Of a stretch of 33,777 nucleotides of DNA, positions 26,329 through 33,777 are shown piece by piece. The position numbers and the translations under genes were made by a program. The stretch spans positions 1-33,777 of the forward strand of contig JAGVEL010000006.1 of the NCBI GenBank assembly GCA_020058285.1, in the 5' to 3' direction. This DNA is from Candidatus Omnitrophota bacterium (lineage in GTDB: Bacteria; Omnitrophota; Gorgyraeia; JAHJTE01). The notes under the pieces were generated by a model, which had not been told where the DNA came from, did no database searches, and worked only from the letters and a program-made list of their open reading frames with translations. The stretch's first letter is position 1. Every line of letters starts with the position of its first letter.

Positions 26329-27431
26329 TAAAAACTATTCAGAAATTAATTTCCCTGGATTCCCAGAATCCTCCCGGAGATGAGCGTAAAATTGCCGAGT
26401 TTGTAGGTAAATACTTAAAGGGCTTAGGATTAAAAATTAAAACCTACACCTTTAGTAATAAAAGAGTCAATGTTTTGGCAACACTGCCAGGAAAAAAACG
26501 CCTAAAATCACTCCTGCTTACTCCGCACTTGGATACTGTTCCAGCCGGATCCAGCTGGAAAGCCCCGGCATTAAGGGCTAAAATTATCGGTAGCCGGATT
26601 TATGGTTTAGGTGCCACAGATTGTAAGGGGAATTTAGCCAGCGCACTCGAAGCAATTAGCGCCATAGTTGAAGATGGCGTTAAGCTTGATTATGATTTAA
26701 TTTTTGCCGCAACCGCTGATGAAGAAAGCGGTTCAACCTTAGGCTTGATACCCTTGCTTGAGCGCAAGCTTTTAAAGGCCGATGTTGCGGTGGTCTTGGA
26801 TGCCGATGACTTTGAAATTGTAATCACGCAAAAAGGGCTGATGCATCTATCGGTGCGGGTAGCCGGTAAAAAAGCACACGGCGCCTACCCCTGGTTAGGA
26901 GTTAATGCTATAGATCTGGCAGCTAAAATAATCATTGATCTTAAAAGCAGGCACCAGCATTATGTTAAAAACAAATATCTGCGTGCGCCTACGATAAACG
27001 TGGGGACGATCAAGGGGGGAGATAAAGTTAATGTCGTCAGCGACTGGTGTGAATTTGAGCTGGATTTTAGATTCCTCCCCGGTTCCTCTGAGAAAGAAAT
27101 CTTGCGTTCTTTGAGAGAAATAATTACTCGGCATACCAGGAATTATAAAATCCAAATTCAGGGAATTCAAAATCCTTATTACATTGATCCGGGCCATCCT
27201 TTGGTAAGCAGCTTAGTTTTTGCGATGAAGAGTTTAAAAATTAAGCCGCGCATCACTGGATCGGAGGGGGCGACGGTAATAACTTTTTTTAAAGCGATGA
27301 ATATTCCGGCCATTGCTACCGGTTTTGGCACAGCAGGTTGTGCCCACATCGCTGATGAGTATGCCTGTTTGGATAATTTGTATAACGGTTCAAGAGTTCT
27401 AGTGGAATTTTTAAAAAAATATAAATTCTGA
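26289..27431 (+). CDS. M20-family metallopeptidase (ArgE/DapE-like)
   Basis: LLLTPHLDTVPAG; GLGATDCKGNLASALEAI; AATADEESGSTLG; TVITFFKAMNIPAIATGFG. A start at ATG 26307 is also possible. Confidence 0.9.
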   Translation: MQNLSLMVNKKRLIKTIQKLISLDSQNPPGDERKIAEFVGKYLKGLGLKIKTYTFSNKRVNVLATLPGKKRLKSLLLTPHLDTVPAGSSWKAPALRAKIIGSRIYGLGATDCKGNLASALEAISAIVEDGVKLDYDLIFAATADEESGSTLGLIPLLERKLLKADVAVVLDADDFEIVITQKGLMHLSVRVAGKKAHGAYPWLGVNAIDLAAKIIIDLKSRHQHYVKNKYLRAPTINVGTIKGGDKVNVVSDWCEFELDFRFLPGSSEKEILRSLREIITRHTRNYKIQIQGIQNPYYIDPGHPLVSSLVFAMKSLKIKPRITGSEGATVITFFKAMNIPAIATGFGTAGCAHIADEYACLDNLYNGSRVLVEFLKKYKF

Positions 27432-27458
27432 GCACCTATAGTTTTTATCCAGGGAAGT

Positions 27459-27482
27459 CCCTGTGAGCGTTAGCGAACAGGG
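27459..27482. repeat. Small inverted repeat CCCTGTGAGCGTTAGCGAACAGGG
   Basis: CCCTGT/ACAGGG arms around GAGCGTTAGCGA in an intergenic region. Confidence 0.65.
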
Positions 27483-27616
27483 GTTGAACACCTTAAGTTT
27501 TGGTCTAGAGTTGAGCTTTTTAGTTTTAAATCTAGCTAAAAATCATTGCGCTTGGCACAAGGATCCAAACTTCACTAAACCAGAACAAGGATTAATCTAT
27601 AACATAGGGAGACCAT

Positions 27617-28606
27617 ATGAACGCTTTAATCATTACTAAAAAACCTCGACTGAATAAACCGTATCTTATTGTTGCTTGGCCAGGAATGGGTGAGGTGGCA
27701 TTTAAAGCCGCAGAATATTTGATTCAGGAGCTTAAGGCCCAAGAATTTGCGCGGATTATGCCGGAGGAGTTTTTTTATTTGACTGGGAGTGTTATTTCAG
27801 CTGGAATATTAGAAGTCCCGTTTCTTCCTCAGGGGAAATTCTATTATTGGAAAAATCCCGCTGCCAAAGGTGTTATCTCCGGCAAAAATGATTTAGTTAT
27901 TTTTTTAAGTAATGCTCAGCCGGATCTATCTAAGGCAGATAGTTATGCCAAGATCATTATCGGCCTGGCCAAGGATCTCGGCGTAGAATCAATTGTGAGT
28001 TTTGCTTCTATGCCTCAGCCTACTGATCACACTCAGGATTCCGGAGTGTGGTTTGCCGCTACAGATCAGAAAATAAAAGAAAATTTAAAGAAATATAATT
28101 TTACGGCTTTAGTGGATGGCCAGATCAGCGGGATGAATGGTTTATTTTTAGGCATCGCCAAGAAGGCGAAATTAAAAGGATTTTGTCTGTTGGGGGAAAT
28201 TCCTCTTTATACTATACAGATTGAAAATCCCAAGGCTTCAGCAGCGGTACTTGCGGCTTTAGGAAAAATATTGAATATTCAGATAAATGTAGCGCCGCTA
28301 AAAGAGCAGTCACAGGTGATGGAAAATGAAATTAATAAATTGCTGGAGTATTTGAAGTTGGGCAGCGCCGGTGTATCGGCCCCGATCGGCGAAGAAGAGG
28401 TGGAGTTGATCAAAAAAACCTTAAGCCAGTTTGCCCACTTACCTGTTTCGGTAAAAGAAAAAATTGAGAAGCTTTTTGCAGAAAGCCGCTTGGATATTGC
28501 CAAAGCTAAAGAATTAAAAGTCCAACTGGATAAGTGGAATGTTTATAAGGAGTACGAAGATAAATTTCTGGATCTTTTTAAAAAGAATACGGATAAGGGG
28601 AATTAG
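27617..28606 (+). CDS. PAC2-family (proteasome assembly chaperone-like) protein
   Basis: PYLIVAWPGMGEVAFKAAEYLIQEL; GQISGMNGLFLGIAKKAKLKGFCLLGEIPLY. Confidence 0.85.
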   Translation: MNALIITKKPRLNKPYLIVAWPGMGEVAFKAAEYLIQELKAQEFARIMPEEFFYLTGSVISAGILEVPFLPQGKFYYWKNPAAKGVISGKNDLVIFLSNAQPDLSKADSYAKIIIGLAKDLGVESIVSFASMPQPTDHTQDSGVWFAATDQKIKENLKKYNFTALVDGQISGMNGLFLGIAKKAKLKGFCLLGEIPLYTIQIENPKASAAVLAALGKILNIQINVAPLKEQSQVMENEINKLLEYLKLGSAGVSAPIGEEEVELIKKTLSQFAHLPVSVKEKIEKLFAESRLDIAKAKELKVQLDKWNVYKEYEDKFLDLFKKNTDKGN

Positions 28607-28610
28607 CCTA

Positions 28611-29258
28611 ATGGCTCAAACGATTAAGGTTTTGCTTTTTGATTTGGGTAGAGTACTCGTGGATTTTGATCATTTAAGGTCAGCACAGAGGATATCGGCC
28701 TTTTGTTCTAAGACCCCACGCCAGATTTATGATCTTTTTTTTGAATCTCAAGCGACTATTGCCTTTGAGGCCGGTAAAATAACACCTGAGGATTTTTATC
28801 GTCAGGTTAAACAGATGTTGGACCTGAAACTTAGCTATGCTTCCTTTGAGCCGATTTGGAATGATATATTTTTCCTCAGTGCTAAGAACCGTTCGGTTTT
28901 TGGTTTAGTAAATGCCTTACGCGCTAACTATAAAATAGCGATGCTTTCTAATATAAATGTCCTGCACTATGAGTATTTAAAGAAAAATTTTCCGGTATTC
29001 GAAGTTTTTGATAAAGTATTTCTTTCTTTTCAGCTGGGCTTAATTAAGCCGGATAAAGAAATCTATAATTTGGTTATCCGGGATTTAGGAGTCAGTCCGC
29101 AAGAGATATTTTATACTGATGACCGGCCGGAATTAGTGGAAAGCGCAAAATCTTTGGGCATTAAAGGCTGCGTTTTTACTAATTTTGGCCAATTAATCAG
29201 TGATCTTGAGGATAGCGGGATAACCTTTTTGCCGCAAGAAAAAATCCACCTATTTTAG
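28611..29258 (+). CDS. HAD-superfamily hydrolase
   Basis: KVLLFDLGRVLVDFD; AMLSNINVLHYEYL; GLIKPDKEIYNLVIRDLG; FYTDDRPELVESAKSLGIKG. ATG at 28611 preferred over the upstream start in the track. Confidence 0.88.
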   Translation: MAQTIKVLLFDLGRVLVDFDHLRSAQRISAFCSKTPRQIYDLFFESQATIAFEAGKITPEDFYRQVKQMLDLKLSYASFEPIWNDIFFLSAKNRSVFGLVNALRANYKIAMLSNINVLHYEYLKKNFPVFEVFDKVFLSFQLGLIKPDKEIYNLVIRDLGVSPQEIFYTDDRPELVESAKSLGIKGCVFTNFGQLISDLEDSGITFLPQEKIHLF

Positions 29259-29349
29259 TTTTATAAAATAGAGCATCCTCACTCTAAAAAACCACATCTT
29301 CCGACGATAAAATTAAGAATACCGCTTTGTGTATTTAAACAAAAAATAC

Positions 29350-29497
29350 TTGACAATGCCAATATAATGTGGTAAAAAATAACATAGCTACTATATCTTG
29401 TGTAAATTTATTGGAGGTTTATAACTAAGTTGGAAAAAATTGGATAGATATTTAAGGGCTCTCTAGCAAAGTAATTGAAAGTGAGCCCTTATTTTTT
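29350..29497 (+). ncRNA. Candidate short transcript: TTGACA-N17-TAAAAA promoter to intrinsic terminator
   Basis: TTGACA at 29350..29355, 17 nt, TAAAAA at 29373..29378; terminator AAGGGCTC...GAGCCCTTATTTTTT at 29454..29497; only a very short possible peptide (TTG GAA AAA ATT GGA TAG) after GGAGG. Confidence 0.35.
29454..29497 (+). terminator. Rho-independent terminator
   Basis: 8-bp stem AAGGGCTC (29454..29461)/GAGCCCTT (29483..29490) followed by ATTTTTT. Confidence 0.7.
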
Positions 29498-29619
29498 GCC
29501 GCAGGTAGTGGCACACGTCGCAGAGGCGACGTACTTGTTGTTCAAATAAAACAAGGTACCCGCGCAATTCCAATTAGCGCGGAGTGCCTCTTAGCGCGGG
29601 GTGTAGGCGCACCTGCGGC
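29498..29619. repeat. GC-rich block with outer inverted ends and nested hairpins
   Basis: GCCGCAGGT (29498..29506) pairs with ACCTGCGGC (29611..29619); internal hairpin ACGTCGCAGAGGCGACGT (29515..29532); internal TACCCGCGCAATTCCAATTAGCGCGG related to 21227..21259. Confidence 0.65.
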
Positions 29620-29643
29620 AGGCGATAAAGCGAGTACATAATT

Positions 29644-30633
29644 ATGAAAACAGTCGGATTAACCTACGATTTAAAAACTGATTATAAATTTAAAGAAGGG
29701 GATCCGTTGGATGCCAACGCGGAATTTGATTCTTTATCGACTATTGATATTATCGCTGATGCCATCGCCGCCAACGGTTTTAAAGTAAAGAAGATCGGCA
29801 ATGCCGCTAATCTGTTAGAAAAAATCGATCACTTAGGGGTGGACATTGTTTTTAATATCTCCGAGGGTTTAAGCGGAAGAAATCGGGAATCCCAGGTGCC
29901 CATTTTACTTGAAATGGCCGGGGTTCCTTTTGTGGGAGCGGATGCCTTAACTTTAGGGCTTACTTTGGATAAGGTGATGGCGAAGAAAATTTTTATTGCC
30001 GAAGGAATACCTACTCCTAAATTTTTTGAAGTTAACTCTGCTTTGGGCCTGATTAATCAGGATCACTGTGAGTTCCCCTTAATTGTTAAGCCGCGTTTTG
30101 AAGGTTCATCCAAGGGGTTAAGTGAAAGTTCACGCGTAGAAAATATGGATGAACTTAAGCAACAAGTAGATTTTATCATTAAAACCTATAAGCAGCCTGC
30201 TCTGGTTGAGGAATTTATCTCCGGGCAGGAATTTACGGTGGCGATCGTCGGCAATGAAAATCCCGAAGTGCTGCCGGTGGTGCAGATAAAAATAGACGGA
30301 AAATTAAAATTAAATGACAAATTTTATACCTTTGCGCGGATTACTTCTGACCGCCTAGAGTATATCTGTCCGGCCAAGATTACCAGCGACTTGAAGAAAA
30401 AGCTGGATGAACTGGCTTTAAAGGTTTACCGTGCTGTTGAGTGCCGGGATTTTGGTAGAATCGATTTTCGAGTTGACAGTAACGACAATCCCTATGTCTT
30501 AGAGATAAATCCGCTGCCTTCTTTATCTACGGAAGATGTTTTTATGCTTCTAGCAAAAACTATCGGCATTACTTATGAACAGATGGTGGGTAAAATTCTC
30601 AATAGCGCTATTGACAGGAATAAGTTAAATTAA
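29644..30633 (+). CDS. D-Ala-D-Ala-ligase-like ATP-grasp ligase 1
   Basis: VFNISEGLSGRNRESQVPILLEMAGVPFVGADALTLGLTLDK; PLIVKPRFEGSSKGLS; YVLEINPLPSL. Confidence 0.85.
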   Translation: MKTVGLTYDLKTDYKFKEGDPLDANAEFDSLSTIDIIADAIAANGFKVKKIGNAANLLEKIDHLGVDIVFNISEGLSGRNRESQVPILLEMAGVPFVGADALTLGLTLDKVMAKKIFIAEGIPTPKFFEVNSALGLINQDHCEFPLIVKPRFEGSSKGLSESSRVENMDELKQQVDFIIKTYKQPALVEEFISGQEFTVAIVGNENPEVLPVVQIKIDGKLKLNDKFYTFARITSDRLEYICPAKITSDLKKKLDELALKVYRAVECRDFGRIDFRVDSNDNPYVLEINPLPSLSTEDVFMLLAKTIGITYEQMVGKILNSAIDRNKLN

Positions 30634-31635
30634 ATGCGCGTTGCCTTGACTTATAATTTAAAAAAGAAAGATCCCTTAAAGCCGGCGGATTATTTTTCTG
30701 AATGCGATTCCGAGGAGACAATTAATTCCGTAGTTCTAGCGCTTAGAACCAAAGGGCATTCGGTGGAGGCGATCGACGTGGAATATCCGGCACTGTTCTC
30801 CTATTTTAAAAAGAACCGGGTAGATATGGTGTTTAATATTGCCGAAGGAAAACACGGCCGCTTCCGCGAAAGCGAGGTACCAGCGGTATTAGACTATTTA
30901 AATATACCTTATACAGGTAGCGACACTTTTTCTTTGGCTTTGGCATTAAACAAGACACTGACTAAGAAGATCCTGAGGGCAGAGAATATTCCTACTCCTA
31001 ATTTTCAACTTTTTGTCAAGGGGGATGAGGTATTGGATCCGGATTTAAAATTTCCTCTGATTGTTAAGCCTAACTGTGAAGGGTCAGCCAAAGGCATTAA
31101 CAAAACAAATGTCGTGAATAACCCGGGGGACCTTCAGGTTCAGGTTAAGGAGTGTATTCATATCTACCGGCAGGAGGCTTTGGTTGAGGAGTTTATCGAG
31201 GGTAAAGAGCTGACGGTGGGCATCCTGGAAAATGGTAAAACGCGCGTGTTACCGATCTTAGAGATTGACTTTTCTAATTGTAAAAAAAGCGGAGAATATT
31301 TTTATTCCTGGAAGATGAAAGAATTCCAGGGTAATCGTGAGCTGGGATTGGTTCCTGAATTTCATTGCCCGGCCAGGCTAGATAAGGATATAGAAGAAAA
31401 AGTAAAGGATGTTGCTTTGCGAACACATCGGGCTGTAGGGTGTTTGGATATTTCCCGTACGGATATTCGTTTGGATAAATTTAATGTGCCCTATGTTTTA
31501 GAGATTAATCCCCTGCCAGGGTTAGACCCTAAAGAATCTAATTTTCCGATCATGGCTTATGCTGCCGGGATGAAATATGAAGATCTTATTGAGGCTATAC
31601 TGTTAAGCGCCTCGGAAAGGAAAAGGCTGAATTGA
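30634..31635 (+). CDS. D-Ala-D-Ala-ligase-like ATP-grasp ligase 2
   Basis: VFNIAEGKHGRFRESEVPAVLDYLNIPYTGSDTFSLALALNK; PLIVKPNCEGSAKGIN; YVLEINPLPGLDP; adjacent paralog of ligase 1. Confidence 0.85.
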   Translation: MRVALTYNLKKKDPLKPADYFSECDSEETINSVVLALRTKGHSVEAIDVEYPALFSYFKKNRVDMVFNIAEGKHGRFRESEVPAVLDYLNIPYTGSDTFSLALALNKTLTKKILRAENIPTPNFQLFVKGDEVLDPDLKFPLIVKPNCEGSAKGINKTNVVNNPGDLQVQVKECIHIYRQEALVEEFIEGKELTVGILENGKTRVLPILEIDFSNCKKSGEYFYSWKMKEFQGNRELGLVPEFHCPARLDKDIEEKVKDVALRTHRAVGCLDISRTDIRLDKFNVPYVLEINPLPGLDPKESNFPIMAYAAGMKYEDLIEAILLSASERKRLN

Positions 31636-32819
31636 ATAACCCCACAGGCTTAGAAAACCAGAAAGTACAGATTGAAACTCCCGTTATTTACCGGCCTGCT
31701 AAACGCGCACGTGATTATCAGCAAATCTCTCTTTACAAAGATGTTAATCCTTTGGATTGGGAAGATTGGCATTGGCAGCTCAATCACAGAATTCGTACCA
31801 AAGAAGAATTAGCCCAGATTATTAAACTTACTCCGGAGGAGGAGAAAGGCGTTGATAAAGCTAAGGGTAGGCTGGCCATGGCGATTACTCCTTATTGGGC
31901 AAGCCAGATTGATGCTGAAGATCCAAATTGCCCCATCAGGAGGCAATCCGTTCCGGTAAATGATGAATTTTCTGTTTCTCCGCATGAGATGGCTGATCCT
32001 TGCGCTGAAGACCGGGATTCTCCTGCAGCGCATTTGGTACACCGTTATCCGGATAGAGTGCTGTTGTTATCGACAGATCATTGTGCGATGTATTGCCGGC
32101 ATTGTACCCGCCGGCGTTTAGTAGGAGATCATGAAGAAAAAGATCTTAATCCGGAAACTAAATTTGATGCGGCGATAGAGTATATTAAAGCCAACCGCAA
32201 GATCCGGGATGTATTAATTTCCGGAGGCGACCCGCTTACTTTGGAAGACGAAGCATTAGAGTCTTTAATTTCAAAAATTCGCGCGATATCGCATGTGGAA
32301 TTACTAAGGATCGGTACGCGTATTCCGGTAACTTTGCCGCAACGGATTACTGAACAGTTAGTCCAGATGCTTAAAAAATATTCACCGATTTGGATGAGCA
32401 TTCATTTTAACCATCCTAAAGAAATCACTAAGCGTTGTAAAAATGCCTGTGATATGCTGGCTGAAAGCGGCATACCTTTAGGCAGCCAATCCGTGTTGCT
32501 TAAGGGGATTAACGACCGTCCATTTATTATGAAGCGCTTGGTGCATGATCTTTTGCAGATCAGGGTCAGGCCGTATTATATTTATCAGTGTGATCCGGTC
32601 AGAGGCACACAGCATTTTCGTACTCCGGTAGCCACCGGAATAAATATTATTGAGAAATTACGCGGCCACACCTCCGGCTATGCTGTCCCGACCTATGTCA
32701 TTGACGGCCCGGGCGGCGGCGGGAAAATCCCTGTGGGGCCAAATTATATTCTTTCTCAGGCCAAGGGTAAATATGTATTGCGTAATTACAAGGGCAAGAT
32801 TTATACCTATCTGGAATAA
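31632..32819 (+). CDS. kamA: Lysine 2,3-aminomutase (KamA-family radical SAM/PLP)
   Basis: DHCAMYCRHCTRRRLVG (CxxxCxxC), VLISGGDPLTL, YYIYQCDPVRGTQHFRTPVATG, HTSGYAVPTYVIDGPGGGGKIPVGPNY. TTG start overlaps the upstream stop. Confidence 0.9.
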   Translation: MNNPTGLENQKVQIETPVIYRPAKRARDYQQISLYKDVNPLDWEDWHWQLNHRIRTKEELAQIIKLTPEEEKGVDKAKGRLAMAITPYWASQIDAEDPNCPIRRQSVPVNDEFSVSPHEMADPCAEDRDSPAAHLVHRYPDRVLLLSTDHCAMYCRHCTRRRLVGDHEEKDLNPETKFDAAIEYIKANRKIRDVLISGGDPLTLEDEALESLISKIRAISHVELLRIGTRIPVTLPQRITEQLVQMLKKYSPIWMSIHFNHPKEITKRCKNACDMLAESGIPLGSQSVLLKGINDRPFIMKRLVHDLLQIRVRPYYIYQCDPVRGTQHFRTPVATGINIIEKLRGHTSGYAVPTYVIDGPGGGGKIPVGPNYILSQAKGKYVLRNYKGKIYTYLE

Positions 32820-32832
32820 TTTTTTATTATAA

Positions 32833-32897
32833 ATAAAGGGGACGGTTCTATTTTTCCGTCGTTCGATTTGATTGAAAAATAGAACCGTCCCCTTTAT
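32833..32897. repeat. Long inverted repeat ATAAAGGGGACGGTTCTATTTTT ... AAAAATAGAACCGTCCCCTTTAT
   Basis: 23-nt arms flank a 19-nt loop (CCGTCGTTCGATTTGATTG), directly 3' of kamA. Confidence 0.95.
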
Positions 32898-33000
32898 ACC
32901 CCGCGGCCTAAAACCGCACCCTTCAGGGCGCGGATGGTTGTGGCCGCTTGGGCATTCCGCCCTAAGGGAACCTCGGGCTTTAGCCCGGGTGGGCTCCATT
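32898..33000. repeat. GC-rich multi-hairpin intergenic block
   Basis: CCGCACCCTTCAGGGCGCGG (32914..32933) and CGGGCTTTAGCCCG (32974..32987) hairpins; base composition differs sharply from flanks. Confidence 0.5.
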
Positions 33001-33042
33001 TTAAAAAACTATGAGGGAGTTAGCTTTTAACTTAATCTATTT

Positions 33043-33744
33043 ATGAAAATAAGCGCATTTGCTATTAGCGAGATTGTTTTAGGTAAGCACAGTGTTAAAG
33101 AAACCCGGCTTGATCAAGCAGATAAATTAGTCAAGGCTAAGAAGAAGACTTATCCTCAGGTGGAGTTAGTCGGCCAGGAGGGGGCCTTGGAAGCAGAGAT
33201 TATCATCATCCCCGGAGATGCTAAGATGGATCTGATTCTTAAAGATTTAGATTTTGTGGAGACCCGCTTGGCCAAGGCTCCGGCGGAGAATGAAAAAGTA
33301 ATCTTAAATAAGATCAAGGCAGCCTTAGAAAAAGAGGATTTTATTTCTACGCTGGGTTTAACCAGCCTGGAAAAAGAACTTATTTCCGGATATGGTTTAT
33401 TTACACTCAAACCGGTGGTGGTGATAAATAAAGAAGAATTAGAAGATCTGGGTAGCCTATTGGCTAAAGTTTTAGCCCAAAGCGGGCTTATCTGTTTTTT
33501 GACTGTAGGCGATAAGGAAAATCGCGCTTGGCTGATTAAAAAAGGTACTACCGCTTGGGAGGCAGCTGGAGTTATCCACTCTGATATCCAGCAAGGTTTT
33601 ATCCGCGCGGAAATTATAGGTTTTGCTGATTTTATTGCTTGCGGAGGAGAAACTCAAGCTAAGCAGGCCGGAAAGATGCGTTTGGAGTTAAAAGATTATA
33701 TTATGCAAGATGCGGACTTAGTTAATTTCCGGTTTAATAAATAG
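33043..33744 (+). CDS. YchF-like protein retaining helical/TGS regions but lacking GTPase motifs
   Basis: C-terminus TAWEAAGVIHSDIQQGFIRAEIIGFADFIACGGETQAKQAGKMRLELKDYIMQDADLVNFRFNK matches the YchF TGS/C-terminal pattern; no GxPNVGKS P-loop or DIAGLVKGAS-type motif. Confidence 0.85.
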   Translation: MKISAFAISEIVLGKHSVKETRLDQADKLVKAKKKTYPQVELVGQEGALEAEIIIIPGDAKMDLILKDLDFVETRLAKAPAENEKVILNKIKAALEKEDFISTLGLTSLEKELISGYGLFTLKPVVVINKEELEDLGSLLAKVLAQSGLICFLTVGDKENRAWLIKKGTTAWEAAGVIHSDIQQGFIRAEIIGFADFIACGGETQAKQAGKMRLELKDYIMQDADLVNFRFNK

Positions 33745-33750
33745 AATCCA

Positions 33751-33777
33751 GGGGACGGTTCTCTTAAAACTAAGAGA
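33751..33777. repeat. Start of another GGGGACGGTTCT-type palindrome, cut by the window end
   Basis: GGGGACGGTTCTCTTAAAACTAAGAGA; right arm appears to begin at AAGAGA. Confidence 0.75.

Noticed and set aside
29250-29271. CTATTTTA/TAAAATAG stem after the HAD gene
   Set aside because: Very AT-rich and lacking the GGGGACGG core; may be a weak terminator, but evidence is thin.
32658-32999. 113-aa minus-strand ORF (MEPTRAKARGSLRAECPSGHNHPRPEG...)
   Set aside because: It runs through the palindrome, the GC-rich repeat block and antisense to kamA; composition is driven by repeats.
1-33777. CRISPR arrays, tRNA or rRNA genes
   Set aside because: No regularly spaced direct repeats, rRNA-like blocks or tRNA cloverleafs were noticed by eye; tRNAscan-SE and Infernal would be needed to exclude them.

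Overview
The window holds one dominant + strand series of genes with two distinct parts. (1) About 1.46-19.3 kb is an AT-rich, tightly packed island of lipid- or glycan-modification genes. It contains three B12-binding-type radical SAM proteins, a DegT/DnrJ/EryC1-type aminotransferase, an intact GT2 glycosyltransferase plus a decayed GT2 fragment, three polytopic GT39/ArnT-like membrane proteins (two are close paralogs), a UbiU-like/UbiV-like U32 pair, and four tandem paralogs of a polytopic membrane protein of about 330-350 aa that I cannot assign to a described family. The left edge (1-1.2 kb) carries a decayed serine recombinase and an internally deleted IS3-type transposase remnant. (2) About 19.6-33.8 kb has higher GC and looks like ordinary chromosome: a porin-like beta-barrel, a tRNA-binding domain protein, a YkgJ-type Cys-cluster protein, a DUF2156-like protein, a DnaQ-like exonuclease, a PilZ/TM/coiled-coil/toroid fusion, an EndoIII-like protein, an M20 peptidase, a PAC2 protein, a HAD hydrolase, two tandem Ddl-like ATP-grasp ligases followed by a lysine 2,3-aminomutase, and a YchF-like protein without its GTPase motifs. 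Several GGGGACGGTTCTATTTT palindromes and other GC-rich hairpin repeats lie between these operons. Most interesting candidates: the four-paralog membrane array with the UbiU/UbiV-like pair and B12-radical SAM genes; the ATP-grasp/ATP-grasp/KamA operon; and the G-domain-stripped YchF. The source resembles an uncultivated Gram-negative lineage, possibly Omnitrophota-like, but that is only an impression. All family calls come from reading protein motifs; no database search was run.
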